64,000 nt of DNA from CTSoil-075 sp042610375 (GCF_042610375.1 NZ_JBGJZL010000010.1:1-64000); one strand, 5' to 3'. Shown: positions 18,194 through 27,343, counted from the first letter of the stretch. Notes: generated by a model not told the origin, from the sequence alone. Made by a program: numbers and translations.

Positions 18194-18550
18194 TTACTTC
18201 AGTTGTTCTTTAGCAATTTCAACAAGTTTAGCGAAAGCAACCATATCATTAACAGCGAAATCCGCCATCATTTTACGATTAATTTCTACGCCAGCCTTGC
18301 TCAAACCATTAATCAAGCGACTGTAAGAAAGACCATTCAAACGAGCAGCAGCGTTAATACGAGCAATCCACAATTTGCGGAAATCGCCTTTCTTAGCGCG
18401 ACGATCGCGACGAGCATAATACAGACCTTTCATTACGGTTTCGTTAGCTTTTTTGAATTGTTTGCTACGTGAACCTCTATAACCTTTAGCTAACTTTAAA
18501 AGTTTTTTATGACGTTTATGCGCAGTTACGCCTGATTTAACTCTTGGCAT
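18194..18550 (-). CDS. rplT: 50S ribosomal protein L20
   Basis: This 118-residue, strongly basic protein carries the family signatures KGYRGSRSKQFKKANETV, YYARRDRRAKKGDFRKLWI and RINAAARLNGLSYSRLING. L20 is an early assembly protein of the 50S subunit and, in Bacillota, represses its own operon by binding the leader RNA. Third gene of infC-rpmI-rplT. Confidence 0.98.
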   Translation of the reverse strand: MPRVKSGVTAHKRHKKLLKLAKGYRGSRSKQFKKANETVMKGLYYARRDRRAKKGDFRKLWIARINAAARLNGLSYSRLINGLSKAGVEINRKMMADFAVNDMVAFAKLVEIAKEQLK

Positions 18551-18582
18551 GTGCTGTACCCCCTATTTAATATGTGTAACGT

Positions 18583-18780
18583 TTAAGCGTAAGGAAGCAT
18601 TTTCGTTACGCGTTCATGATCTGACTTGCTTACCAAAGCAGCTTTACGCAAATTGCGTTTACGAGCTGGAGATTTTTTCTCAAGGATGTGACGTTTATGT
18701 GATTTATTGCGTTTGAACTCGCCAGATCCAGTAACTTTAAAGCGTTTTGCAGCGCTTCTACGTGTCTTCATTTTAGGCAT
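18583..18780 (-). CDS. rpmI: 50S ribosomal protein L35
   Basis: This 65-residue basic protein has the L35 hallmarks KMKTRRSAAKRFKVTGSG and KRHILEKKSPARKRNLRK. It lies between infC and rplT, 21 and 32 bases from each neighbour. Confidence 0.98.
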   Translation of the reverse strand: MPKMKTRRSAAKRFKVTGSGEFKRNKSHKRHILEKKSPARKRNLRKAALVSKSDHERVTKMLPYA

Positions 18781-18801
18781 AATTGGTCCCCCTTCTTAAT
18801 T

Positions 18802-19314
18802 CTATGGCTTAGGTGCCAGAATCATTATCATATTTTTACCTTCAAGTTTAGCACCACGTTCGATATTGGCAATATCTTTAATCTGAATCGCCATTTTATC
18901 TAATACTTTTCTGCCAAGTTCAGGGTGGGAAAGCTCCCGACCACGGAACATGATGGTTACTTTTACCTTATCGCCATCTTGGAGAAAACGTTGGGCATTC
19001 TTGAATTTTACCTCAAAGTCATGATCTTCAATATTGGGACGAAGTTTTACCTCTTTGACTGTTACAATCTTCTGCTTTTTCTTTACTTCTTTTTCCCGTT
19101 TTTGTTGTTCATATTTGAACTTACCAAAGTCCATAATACGGCATACAGGCGGTTTCGCAGTTGGTGCCACTTCTACCAAATCAAGATTTTGTTCAGCTGC
19201 CATCTGCAGTGCATCCCTCAATTGGACAATGCCCAATGGTTCATTGGTTGCGCTCGTCAAGCGAACTTCTCTAGCTCTAATTTCCTCGTTAATTCTCATC
19301 GTTTCTTTGCTAAT
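18802..19314 (-). CDS. infC: translation initiation factor IF-3 (probable AUU start)
   Basis: This IF-3 protein of about 170 residues contains INEEIRAREVRL, APTAKPPVCRIMDFGKFKYE and the C-terminal RGRELSHPELGRKVLDKM. It prevents premature subunit joining and proofreads start codons. I place the start at ATT (19314-19312): AGGGGGTGA ends six bases before it, and the predicted protein then begins SKETMRINEEIRAREVRL, matching the B. subtilis start ISKDFIINEQIRAREVRL. The GTG two codons upstream sits directly against the ribosome-binding site. A rare AUU start is known in other infC genes and lets IF-3 repress its own synthesis. The downstream ATG (seventh codon from ATT) is the only competing option. 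Confidence 0.93.
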   Translation of the reverse strand: MSKETMRINEEIRAREVRLTSATNEPLGIVQLRDALQMAAEQNLDLVEVAPTAKPPVCRIMDFGKFKYEQQKREKEVKKKQKIVTVKEVKLRPNIEDHDFEVKFKNAQRFLQDGDKVKVTIMFRGRELSHPELGRKVLDKMAIQIKDIANIERGAKLEGKNMIMILAPKP

Positions 19315-19339
19315 TGTCACTCACCCCCTGATAAATTTG

Positions 19340-19487
19340 TGCTAAATATAAATAAAGCGGATGGTATAAATACCACCCGCAACAATAGCATAAAAAATAA
19401 ATATGCTTTGATGACCTTACGAACTACCGAAGTGTTGCAAGGTGAGAAGCGGATGGCTTCTACTTCAACTCAATCATTATTGAGTAC
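19340..19487 (-). ncRNA. L20-type ribosomal protein leader with terminator
   Basis: Between the infC promoter and infC the minus-strand transcript is highly structured. An early hairpin region contains CTCAATAATGATTGAG and GAAGCCATCCGCTTC. It ends in the hairpin GCGGGTGGTAT / ATACCATCCGC (about 19357-19380) followed by a T-rich tract. This matches the position and layout of Bacillota L20 leaders, in which L20 binding favours early termination. Identification is from layout and the CGCTTCTCACC segment, not from a covariance search. Confidence 0.7.
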
Positions 19488-19493
19488 TGGATT

Positions 19494-19522
19494 AGTATAC
19501 CATTGAAAAAAATCAAAGTCAA
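19494..19522 (-). promoter_or_regulatory. promoter of infC-rpmI-rplT
   Basis: Minus-strand TTGACT (19522-19517), 17 bases, TATACT (19499-19494). It lies between the thrS stop and the structured infC leader. Confidence 0.78.
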
Positions 19523-19539
19523 GCATGTTTTTGATTTTT

Positions 19540-21450
19540 TTACTGTTTTTCTTGTATTTCTACAAGGAGATTGCTAATAAATTCTTGGGCATCCTGAGAA
19601 CCAATATCTCCTTGTCCACGTTTACGTACTGCAACAGTGCGGGATTCAATTTCTTTATCCCCAACAAGAAGAATATATGGTACTTTCTCCATTTGCGCTT
19701 CACGAATTTTATAACCAATCTTTTCACTGCGATCATCCACTGCCACACGAATTTCTTTGCCAAACATCACTTCTTCTAATTCCCGTGCATATTCAACATG
19801 ACGATCAGTAATTGGTAGTATTTTAACTTGTACAGGTGACAACCATGCAGGGAATGCACCAGCATAATGCTCAATCAAAATACCAATAAAACGCTCAATG
19901 CTGCCATATGCCACACGATGAATCATTACGGGACGATGTTTTTGACCATCTTCACCCACATAAGTCAGATCAAATTTTTCAGGCATTTGCATATCCAATT
20001 GGATAGTACCACATTGCCAAGTCCGGCCAATAGAATCCCTCAAATGAAAGTCAATCTTAGGACCATAAAAAGCTCCATCGCCTTCATTAATCCGATATGG
20101 CAAACCACGTTCATCCAAAGCCTCACGTAGCGCATTGGTTGTCAGCTCCCATACTTCATCAGACCCCATCGCTTTAGCTGGTTTAGTGCTCAGTTCAGCA
20201 TGATAGGACAAGCCAAAAGTGCTATATACGGTATCAAACAAATCAATAACACCTTGAATCTCTGTTTTAATTTGGGACGGCAACATAAAGATATGAGCAT
20301 CATCTTGAGTAAAGCTTCGTACCCGCATCAAACCATGCAATGCTCCAGAAATTTCATGACGATGAACCAGGCCAAGCTCTGCTGTACGTAATGGGAAATC
20401 TCGGTAACTATGGTGATTCGTACGATAGACTAAAATCCCCCCAGGACAGTTCATGGGTTTAACCGCAAATCCTTCATCATCAATTTTCGTAAAGTACATA
20501 TTGTCACGATAATGATCCCAATGACCTGACTGTTGCCACAATTTTTGATTTAGAATAATAGGAGTTTTAATCTCTTGGTAGCGATATTTAACATGCAGTT
20601 TGCGCCAAAAATTTTCAAGTTCATTACGAAGAACCATACCTTTAGGATGGAAAAACGGAAAGCCTGGACCCTCTTCCTGAATACTAAACAAATCCAGTTC
20701 TTTTCCAAGTTTACGATGATCACGTTTAGCAGCCTCTTCGAGCATTGTCAAATAGGCATCTAAATCAGCTTTTTTTTCAAAAGACGTACCATAGATCCGT
20801 TGCAGCATCTTGCGTTTTTCATCACCACGCCAATAAGCTCCAGCTACGCTTTGTAATTTGATTGCTTTTACTTTGCCTGTTGAAGACAGATGAGGACCTG
20901 CACACAAGTCAACAAACTCCCCTTGCTTGTACATGGAAATAATAACATCCTCTGGCAAATCTTGAATTAACTCTACCTTGTAGGTTTCGCCTAATTCTGT
21001 AAACAAAGCAATCGCCTCTGCACGACTGACTTCAAGTCTTTCAATTGGGAAATTTTCTTTCACAATTTTTTCCATTTCAGCTTGAATTTTCCCTAAATCT
21101 TCTTGAGTAAAAGCTGAAACTGCATCAAAATCATAATAAAATCCATTAGCAATGGCAGGTCCAATGGCAATCTTTACATCACCAAATAAACGTTTTACAG
21201 CCTGCGCTAAGATATGGGATGAAGTATGGCGGAAGGCATCACGCCCCTCAGCATCTTCAAATGTAACAAATTCAACTTGAACATCCTTCTCTAACTTAAT
21301 AGGCAAATCAGTAACACGTCCATCAACTTTCGCCGCTACTGCACTTTTTGCCAAGCTCCGACTGATGGATGCAGCAAATTCAGCCAATGTAGTACCTTGT
21401 ACAACCTCACGCTGACTTCCATCTTTTAATGTAATTTGTATCATACTCAT
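19540..21450 (-). CDS. thrS: threonyl-tRNA synthetase
   Basis: This 636-residue enzyme charges tRNA-Thr. It has an N-terminal TGS domain (MIQITLKDGSQREVVQGTT), the editing domain with HTSSHILAQAVKRLFG (zinc/water ligands HxxxH) and CAGPHLSSTG, the class II catalytic core (FFHPKGMVLRNELENFWRK, MNCPGGILVYR with the zinc Cys, RVRSFTQDDAHIFM), and the C-terminal anticodon domain. The open frame extends 46 codons upstream, but those codons are the T-box leader. The true ATG is at 21450, eight bases after AAGGAGG. Transcription is controlled by the T-box. Confidence 0.97.
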   Translation of the reverse strand: MSMIQITLKDGSQREVVQGTTLAEFAASISRSLAKSAVAAKVDGRVTDLPIKLEKDVQVEFVTFEDAEGRDAFRHTSSHILAQAVKRLFGDVKIAIGPAIANGFYYDFDAVSAFTQEDLGKIQAEMEKIVKENFPIERLEVSRAEAIALFTELGETYKVELIQDLPEDVIISMYKQGEFVDLCAGPHLSSTGKVKAIKLQSVAGAYWRGDEKRKMLQRIYGTSFEKKADLDAYLTMLEEAAKRDHRKLGKELDLFSIQEEGPGFPFFHPKGMVLRNELENFWRKLHVKYRYQEIKTPIILNQKLWQQSGHWDHYRDNMYFTKIDDEGFAVKPMNCPGGILVYRTNHHSYRDFPLRTAELGLVHRHEISGALHGLMRVRSFTQDDAHIFMLPSQIKTEIQGVIDLFDTVYSTFGLSYHAELSTKPAKAMGSDEVWELTTNALREALDERGLPYRINEGDGAFYGPKIDFHLRDSIGRTWQCGTIQLDMQMPEKFDLTYVGEDGQKHRPVMIHRVAYGSIERFIGILIEHYAGAFPAWLSPVQVKILPITDRHVEYARELEEVMFGKEIRVAVDDRSEKIGYKIREAQMEKVPYILLVGDKEIESRTVAVRKRGQGDIGSQDAQEFISNLLVEIQEKQ

Positions 21451-21477
21451 ATTTTTTTCCTCCTTGAACATTATTTT

Positions 21478-21770
21478 TGCAAAAAAATAAACTCTCATCC
21501 CATAGGGACGAGAGTTGTAACTCGCGATTCCACCCTGATTGGCCAAAGCCTCTCTCATATTTTGATAACGGGAACGACCCCGGCGCAACTTACCATTTTA
21601 CACCATACAGAAAACTCTCTATGACACAAAATATTCAGCCGAACAGTTTAAAGGTGGTAACAATAATGATGTTTGTTAAAATGCTCACAGCCTATGGCAT
21701 TTTTTCTCTGAAACAACATTTTCACGATTGTCGTGTCCTTTGCATTACTTTTAGCAATTTAATGATTTTA
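21478..21770 (-). promoter_or_regulatory. T-box riboswitch upstream of thrS
   Basis: The leader ends with the T-box sequence AGGGTGGAATCGCG (21536-21523), directly followed by the terminator hairpin ACTCTCGTCCC / GGGATGAGAGT and TTATTTTTTT (about 21515-21473). Upstream is the structured stem I region. A tandem ACC-ACC at about 21658-21653 can supply the Thr specifier codon. Uncharged tRNA-Thr pairing to AGGGTGGAA should disrupt the terminator and raise thrS expression. The T-box motif and terminator are plain; the specifier position is inferred. Confidence 0.9.
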
Positions 21771-21775
21771 GAATA

Positions 21776-21804
21776 ATAATATCCATTTTTATCATCATTG
21801 TCAA
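21776..21804 (-). promoter_or_regulatory. promoter of the T-box-thrS unit
   Basis: Minus-strand TTGACA (21804-21799), 17 bases, TATTAT (21781-21776). The -35 overlaps the last codon and stop of ytxC. Confidence 0.8.
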
Positions 21805-22694
21805 TAACAAAAATCACACCTTTCACAAATCATAACCCGCCCTGGGAAAATGTTTTTGATTGTTTCCACCACACTTTGTGTCACAGAATTATTACAATGA
21901 TGTATGTGCACAACAACATGATAAGGAGCAATCGTAATCAACGCCGTAATCAGTAAATCCTCATAATTAATTTGCTCACTTCTTTGCAACAAAAAACTTT
22001 CAAAATTTTGATTATCAATAGATTGGCCTTGGTCATCAACAATCTTATACAGCCCCTCCTGAACAACAATCACATGAACTTCTTCTACTTGTGGTTCTTG
22101 AATATCGACAAATCCACGCAAGACATGAATAAACTCTTTATATTCTAAGTCCATCATATAATCATCTGCTGCCTTATCCACGATCTGCATCAACTTTTCT
22201 CGATATTCTTTTAAACGGAAATTGATAAACCCTTCTAAGACTAACTCATGGTGATTATCAAGATATTCAATAATTTTTTCCAGTATTTGAGTGCAACGTG
22301 TAGCCATACTAAAATCCACAATCACGCCATTACTATCACTTAACAACTCCAACGTATGGTCATAAATAACCTTACGTTCCTCTTCAGTATAATAAGCATA
22401 ATATTGGTCAATCATTTTTTTCACAATTTTCTTTTCTTCTCGTACAACAATAAATTCGGCTAGCATTTTAGCAACGTGATTTTTCATTGAATTCTTGATC
22501 CGCTCATAATTACGAAAGGACAATTCGCCTTCGATTACATTGCAGCCAATAAAAGTATAGTGACCTTTATTAATTTCATCAATTGCTACTCGAAAACCAT
22601 CTTGTATCAAGGTTTTACAATCCAATTGCAATCTTTCGCGTATTTCCTGAGTTGTTCCCTTTAAACCAACAGAAAGTAATTTCACCACCCTCAC
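21801..22694 (-). CDS. ytxC: sporulation protein YtxC
   Basis: This 297-residue protein contains EGFINFRLKEYREKLMQIVD, which resembles the most conserved part of the YtxC family. In B. subtilis ytxC also lies directly upstream of thrS, so position and sequence agree. The family is limited to endospore formers; its role is unknown. Secondary structure is mostly helical, with a C-terminal alpha/beta part ending in CERCDFC. GAGTGAGGGTGGTG gives a usable ribosome-binding site. Confidence 0.85.
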   Translation of the reverse strand: MRVVKLLSVGLKGTTQEIRERLQLDCKTLIQDGFRVAIDEINKGHYTFIGCNVIEGELSFRNYERIKNSMKNHVAKMLAEFIVVREEKKIVKKMIDQYYAYYTEEERKVIYDHTLELLSDSNGVIVDFSMATRCTQILEKIIEYLDNHHELVLEGFINFRLKEYREKLMQIVDKAADDYMMDLEYKEFIHVLRGFVDIQEPQVEEVHVIVVQEGLYKIVDDQGQSIDNQNFESFLLQRSEQINYEDLLITALITIAPYHVVVHIHHCNNSVTQSVVETIKNIFPGRVMICERCDFCY

Positions 22695-22737
22695 TCCCTT
22701 CTTGATCTATTATATGTATTACATGATAAATGCATAC

Positions 22738-22768
22738 AAAAGAAGAAAAGCAACCTAAATTAGGTTGC
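22738..22768 (-). terminator. terminator after the GRAM-domain gene
   Basis: GCAACCTAATTTAGGTTGC followed on the minus strand by TTTTCTTCTTTT, directly after the stop of the gene at 22769-23128. Confidence 0.82.
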
Positions 22769-23128
22769 TCATACGATGATCTGTATTTGTCTATTGATTT
22801 CATCAAACCACTCGCCACTGCCCTTGACTACGAACTTCAACTTTCGTTCTTTGATCGTTAGCACATTTAAGACATTAGGAATCACAAACAATGACTTTCC
22901 CTTTGTTAGTTCTGCAATGTGGGCTAGCGGCACCTCTTCCATATACTTATGAGTAATATCAAGCAGGTATCCTACAAACACCAATCTTTCCGTTGTCAAA
23001 TACAAAGCACCACTAAAAGCTTCACCATCACATTGCAAACTGACAAGACCTTTTTTTATAATATTCTCACCTGTTTCTATTGGAAAACTATACACACTAT
23101 CCCCCCATTCTCTCTGATTCCATGCCAA
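22769..23128 (-). CDS. GRAM/PH-like domain protein
   Basis: This 119-residue single-domain protein has strand-rich sequence LYLTTERLVFVGYLLDI and VLTIKERKLKFVVKGSGEWFDEINRQI, the usual pattern of bacterial GRAM/PH-like domains (a turn with TxxRLxF, then a last strand and a C-terminal helix). Such domains bind lipids or other ligands; no specific role is known for this one. It sits between a DEAD-box helicase gene and ytxC on the same strand. Confidence 0.7.
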   Translation of the reverse strand: MAWNQREWGDSVYSFPIETGENIIKKGLVSLQCDGEAFSGALYLTTERLVFVGYLLDITHKYMEEVPLAHIAELTKGKSLFVIPNVLNVLTIKERKLKFVVKGSGEWFDEINRQIQIIV

Positions 23129-23152
23129 ATCAATCGCCTATTCAAAAAACAC

Positions 23153-24391
23153 TTAGTTCTTGTTCGTTTTAGCCTGTGCAGGTTTTGCTTTAATCTTATT
23201 CATATTTTTAGGTCTAACCTTTTCACTCGCCTTAGCTGGATCTGCCTTTGTTACTTTATCGAGAATTTTTCCATTAGCCATATATTTTGCTGCAATCTTT
23301 AGGTTTAATAATTTTTCATATTTATGAATCACGGGAAGTTCAGGTTTATCGATAATACTGATTGCAATACCACTCTTTCCAGCTCTGCCTGTCCGTCCTA
23401 CACGATGCAAATAAACCTGTGGATCTTCTGGCATGTCCAAATTGAATACGTAGTTAACACCTGTGATATCCAGCCCACGCGCCGCCACATCAGAAGCAAC
23501 CAACAATTGAACTTTGCCTTTACGAAAATCTTCCAAGGACTTTTTACGATCACCTTTAAAGGAACTGCCATGAATACCTGCAGCTTTGAGTCCATGATAT
23601 TCAAGTTTGGCTGCAGTCGTTTCAATTTCTTCACTTTTATTGATGAAAATCAGCACTCGTTCACCATGAATCAGTGCTACAATTTTTCTGAGCATTTCAA
23701 TTTTATCCCGTTGCTCTGCCATAAAATATAAATGAGTAATATCTGGCATATCACCAACTTGTCCTTCAATGGTCAGCACTTCAGGCTCATGCATAATTTT
23801 TTGAGCTTGCACGAGGGTTTCTGGTGTGATCGTTGCTGAAAAAAGCATAATCTGACGATCTTTTAGCGTCGTTTTGATTACAGCTTTCACGCTATCTACA
23901 TTACGTTCATCAAATAAGCGATCAGCTTCATCAATGACAATGGTTTTAATTGTTTGGGAGGTAATTTTCTTTTTTTGTATTAATTCTAAAATCCTACCAC
24001 TCGAACCCACTAGAATATGTGGTCGTTCTTTCAGCTTATCAATTTGCCGTGCAATATTTACATTGCCAATAATCGACGTTGACGTTACAGGCAGACCTGA
24101 GTTCTTGGCTAGCACTTCAACTTGTCGTAATATCTGAATGGCTAGTTCATGAGTCGGAGCAAGAATCATAGCCTGCATTTCCCGTTTCGTTGTATCAATT
24201 CTTTGAAATATAGGTAATAAGAAAGCTAATGTCTTACCTGTACCCGTTGCCGATTGACCAATAATATCCTTGCCAAGTAGTGCCAAGGGAATGACCTGAG
24301 TCTGTATTCCTGTAGGAACATCAATTCCTGCGGCATGAAGTCCTGCCACGAGCGGGCCACTCAGACCTAATGTATCAAATGATTCTGTCAT
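23153..24391 (-). CDS. DEAD-box ATP-dependent RNA helicase
   Basis: This 412-residue protein has all core motifs. The Q-motif region is IDVPTGIQTQVIPLAL and motif I is SATGTGKT. Further motifs are PTHELAIQI (Ia), GSSGRILE, VIDEADRLF (II, DEAD), SAT (III), ASDVAARGLDI and HRVGRTGRAGKSG (VI). The C-terminal tail is short and Lys-rich (KVRPKNMNKIKAKPAQAKTNK), consistent with nonspecific RNA binding. Such proteins remodel RNA or ribosome intermediates; the specific role (ribosome assembly, cold response) cannot be assigned. Confidence 0.93.
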   Translation of the reverse strand: MTESFDTLGLSGPLVAGLHAAGIDVPTGIQTQVIPLALLGKDIIGQSATGTGKTLAFLLPIFQRIDTTKREMQAMILAPTHELAIQILRQVEVLAKNSGLPVTSTSIIGNVNIARQIDKLKERPHILVGSSGRILELIQKKKITSQTIKTIVIDEADRLFDERNVDSVKAVIKTTLKDRQIMLFSATITPETLVQAQKIMHEPEVLTIEGQVGDMPDITHLYFMAEQRDKIEMLRKIVALIHGERVLIFINKSEEIETTAAKLEYHGLKAAGIHGSSFKGDRKKSLEDFRKGKVQLLVASDVAARGLDITGVNYVFNLDMPEDPQVYLHRVGRTGRAGKSGIAISIIDKPELPVIHKYEKLLNLKIAAKYMANGKILDKVTKADPAKASEKVRPKNMNKIKAKPAQAKTNKN

Positions 24392-24469
24392 GATTTACTC
24401 CTCTTTTACCTCTTTACTTTATGTATTGAATTACTATAACGGTTTTCTGATTGCATTGCAAATAGAATT

Positions 24470-25627
24470 TTAACTCTTTTGATAAAAGAAGGCCATATAG
24501 TAATAAATCGTACAAACTAGTACGACGAATGTCGACACGATAAATAATGCCTGGTAACCGAAGAAATCCGCTACCCCACCCAAAACAGACGCTCCTAGAG
24601 CAAAACCCACATCACCTGAAGCCGTCAAAATACTAAGAGCCGTCCCTCTGTTCGCTGGCTGCGTGTGATTGACCACAAACCCTGCCATCGAAGGAAAAAT
24701 AATACCAAAACCTAAACCAATGAGTATGCCTGCAATTGCAAAAATGAAACCATTTGCGCTAAGAGCAAGAATTGCCATACTAAAAACATTGAGAAAGCTT
24801 GCAATTAAAGCCGACTTTTCACTGCTCCAACGCATATTGATATATTGTACACTCATTCGTACCGCCACTACAGCCACTGTAAACGTCACAAAAAATATAG
24901 AATAGGATGTGACATGTTGACTAATTGCATAAAGTGGCACATAGGTGAAACCTGCACTAAATGTAAAATTAGAAGCAAATTGACAAACAGTCGGTACAAA
25001 CACTTCTTTAGACTTCAGTACGACTCCAAAACTTGCCCGTTTTTTCTGAGAAAAGGGCGGAATTGCGATTGTACGCACGGCAAAAAAACAAGTTGCCATG
25101 GCCAGCGTTGCTAAACTGAGAAAAACTAAGGGATGGAAATCCAAAATATGAAAGAGAAGTGGCCCACCGCTCGCTGCAATGCCCATACCTACCATTGTAA
25201 AAACTGAGTAAAAAGCAACGGCACTCTCTGCATACTGACCTGACCCAATACTGCTAGCAAAAGTTACAGCTGCTGTTCCATAGAAACTCGAAGCTATACC
25301 TTGTAATAATCGGGTAAGTAATAAAGGGATAAACCCACTCGTCCAAATAAACGCTGAAATACTAATCATTGTCAATACTTGACCAACTAGAACCAGGGGA
25401 TGACTCCCATGCTTATCAACACTTTTCCCCGCCCATGGCCTAAAAATCAAAGCCCCAAAGGCTGAAATTCCTATAATTAAGCCAATTTGGCTATCACTTA
25501 ACCCTTGTCCTTTTAAATACACTGGTAAAATAGGGCTTAGCAAAGTCGATCCAAATACTGTTAGCATTTGTGCGATTGCAATCCCTTGGAATTGCTTGTT
25601 CATAAAGACATCTTTTAAATTCCCCAT
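24470..25627 (-). CDS. major facilitator superfamily transporter
   Basis: This is a 385-residue, 12-helix membrane protein. The loop 2-3 motif is FGALIFRPWAGKSVDKHG (the GxLxDRxGRK-like motif A with RPWAGKSVDKHG), and a matching half-repeat lies around residue 190-215. The layout resembles drug or metabolite exporters of the YfcJ/YhhS style. The substrate is unknown. I start at the ATG with AAGGTG upstream (MGNLKDVFMNKQF); an in-frame GTG 12 codons earlier has no ribosome-binding site. Confidence 0.85.
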   Translation of the reverse strand: MGNLKDVFMNKQFQGIAIAQMLTVFGSTLLSPILPVYLKGQGLSDSQIGLIIGISAFGALIFRPWAGKSVDKHGSHPLVLVGQVLTMISISAFIWTSGFIPLLLTRLLQGIASSFYGTAAVTFASSIGSGQYAESAVAFYSVFTMVGMGIAASGGPLLFHILDFHPLVFLSLATLAMATCFFAVRTIAIPPFSQKKRASFGVVLKSKEVFVPTVCQFASNFTFSAGFTYVPLYAISQHVTSYSIFFVTFTVAVVAVRMSVQYINMRWSSEKSALIASFLNVFSMAILALSANGFIFAIAGILIGLGFGIIFPSMAGFVVNHTQPANRGTALSILTASGDVGFALGASVLGGVADFFGYQALFIVSTFVVLVCTIYYYMAFFYQKS

Positions 25628-25795
25628 AGATAACACCTTATTGTTTCTTACAATCCTTCCCACTTATTCGAAAAAATATCACCATTATATTACCCAATTA
25701 TCTTGTATTTATCTTTACATTCGACAAAAACCCTTTTTTACCTTTGGAAAACCATTAGATAATTACCTTTTTTTGCCTTATTAATATTTTAGCAA

Positions 25796-25832
25796 CTAAA
25801 AAGTCGCTCTACTTTTCAAGTAGGGCGACAAA
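25796..25832 (-). terminator. terminator after the 53-residue gene
   Basis: GTCGCCCTAC and GTAGAGCGAC pair (one mismatch) and are followed on the minus strand by TTTTTAG. It sits ten bases beyond the stop of the small gene at 25839-26000. Confidence 0.72.
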
Positions 25833-25838
25833 TGACTC

Positions 25839-26000
25839 TTATAAATTGGGTAGCCAATTATTTTTTTTGCCCTCTTCGGGTTTTATGCCATCTTTAGGTT
25901 TTATATCTTCTTCATTGGTAGTATTCAGCATTTCAGTTACTAACTCAGCATCAGAAATACTAGAGAACATACCAGGAATCAGTGTTTTTTTCAAAAACAT
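25839..26000 (-). CDS. small protein of unknown function (53 aa)
   Basis: This short frame encodes LKKTLIPGMFSSISDAELVT, then an acidic linker and a Lys/Pro-rich repeat-like tail (EDIKPKDGIKPEEGKKNNW). A perfect AGGAGGTGAT ribosome-binding site precedes it, and a terminator follows, so it looks like a complete monocistronic unit. The spacing to the ATG is only two bases, so translation may instead begin at the TTG two codons later (eight bases from the site). I do not recognise the family. It lies between the MFS gene and the lipoprotein gene. Confidence 0.6.
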   Translation of the reverse strand: MFLKKTLIPGMFSSISDAELVTEMLNTTNEEDIKPKDGIKPEEGKKNNWLPNL

Positions 26001-26101
26001 CACCTCCTCGTGATAGTTTCTCCAATATCAAAATTTTAATTACTCAACTTTCATTATATGAATTAAAAGGTCTATTTTCTTTACATTGGCAAGAAATATT
26101 C

Positions 26102-27343
26102 TTACATTGTGAAAAGATACATGATTTTCAGATCATCTGGTGGATTCTCTTGGCCCAAATTTATTTTTTCCCAATTCATTTTAGATTTTGGATCGAAGGA
26201 ACAAATGACGCGATCATCAGGTGTAAAAAAAGCGACCACCCCTTCAAAACGCATTTTTCCATTAGGGTAAAGTTTCTGAATTTCTGCCCATGATGATCCT
26301 GCATGTAATCCTTTCGCCGTCTTGAATTCTGAGGAAAATGCCATAATTTGATAAATTTTCCCTTTGTCATCCAATATAATTTTGAGAGCTGGATGATTAT
26401 CATCAGCCGAATCTAGATATACATTGACAACGCGACTTATTGTCCCTTCACCAGCAGGCTCCTCTTTCTCAATAATACGTCCTTGATAAGTATCAGTAAT
26501 AATCCTTTTCGCATCATTAATGGTCAGATCTCGACTCAATAACCCCACTCTTCCATGACCAACTCTATATAAGGCTGCATTACCAGCGCCTACATCTTCA
26601 CCAATCACTTCGATTGCCTTTGGTTTTTGACTTTGCATTTTTTTCCACAATTCACCATCTAAATTAATAAAATTACTCATTTTAGCATAAGGCACATTGT
26701 ATCCACTAATTGCGCCTTGAGCATATGAGGGGATTGAATACACCCTCATGGAATTCTCCAATAACAAAAAAGACTTTTCATTTCCCACCCATGAATCACT
26801 AAATGTTTTATTCGTCCATCCATCCCAAAGACTTTCAATTTTAATTCGATAGCTACTATCATAAGCTGAGCAAATCTCTTTAATTTTGCTCTCAAAATCA
26901 ACATTACTTTTAAAAAGATCTTCAATTTTATAGACTTTTCCCGTCGTTAAATCAATATGAATGCCACAATCAATTTTATTCGGACGAGCTGCCCCTGGTG
27001 TAAAACTATTACCTCTGAAATGGAGACCTAGCAAATTAGAATTATAAAATGAGACCTCTACATCACCATAAAGAGAGCTATTAGCAGAAGGATTCGCAAA
27101 AGACAATATAGTCGCTTTCAAATTACTATTAATCGTATCTTGTAAATCTAGATTTGTCATTCCTCTCACTTGAGGAAGAAACACCTTACTAACGTTTAGC
27201 AAATATGGGGTTTTCACGATTTTTATGACCGCCGCTTCTTGCGTGAGAGAATGGCCAGACGCTGTCCCCACTTTACCACAGCCACTTATGATTGCCGAAA
27301 GAAAAATTGCAAGAATAATTGCGCCAAATAATCTTTTGGACAT
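26102..27343 (-). CDS. lipoprotein with RsiV/DUF3298-like domain
   Basis: This 413-residue protein starts with a lipoprotein signal peptide and lipobox LSAIISGC (Cys near residue 22), so it is probably anchored outside the membrane. The middle (about 40-235) has the DUF4163/DUF3298 pattern seen in RsiV-like proteins, with FHFRGNSFTPGAARPN-type and GIHIDLTTGKVYKIEDLF segments. The last 150 residues form a separate beta-rich domain (KIILDDKGKIYQIMAF). Nothing shows an anti-sigma function, and no sigma gene is nearby. The ATG with AAGGAGG eight bases upstream is chosen over the preceding GTG. It diverges from the response regulator gene. Confidence 0.72.
   Translation of the reverse strand: MSKRLFGAIILAIFLSAIISGCGKVGTASGHSLTQEAAVIKIVKTPYLLNVSKVFLPQVRGMTNLDLQDTINSNLKATILSFANPSANSSLYGDVEVSFYNSNLLGLHFRGNSFTPGAARPNKIDCGIHIDLTTGKVYKIEDLFKSNVDFESKIKEICSAYDSSYRIKIESLWDGWTNKTFSDSWVGNEKSFLLLENSMRVYSIPSYAQGAISGYNVPYAKMSNFINLDGELWKKMQSQKPKAIEVIGEDVGAGNAALYRVGHGRVGLLSRDLTINDAKRIITDTYQGRIIEKEEPAGEGTISRVVNVYLDSADDNHPALKIILDDKGKIYQIMAFSSEFKTAKGLHAGSSWAEIQKLYPNGKMRFEGVVAFFTPDDRVICSFDPKSKMNWEKINLGQENPPDDLKIMYLFTM

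Noticed and set aside
21451..21588. 46-codon N-terminal extension of threonyl-tRNA synthetase
   Set aside because: The extension covers the T-box and its terminator; the family start and a strong ribosome-binding site are at 21450.
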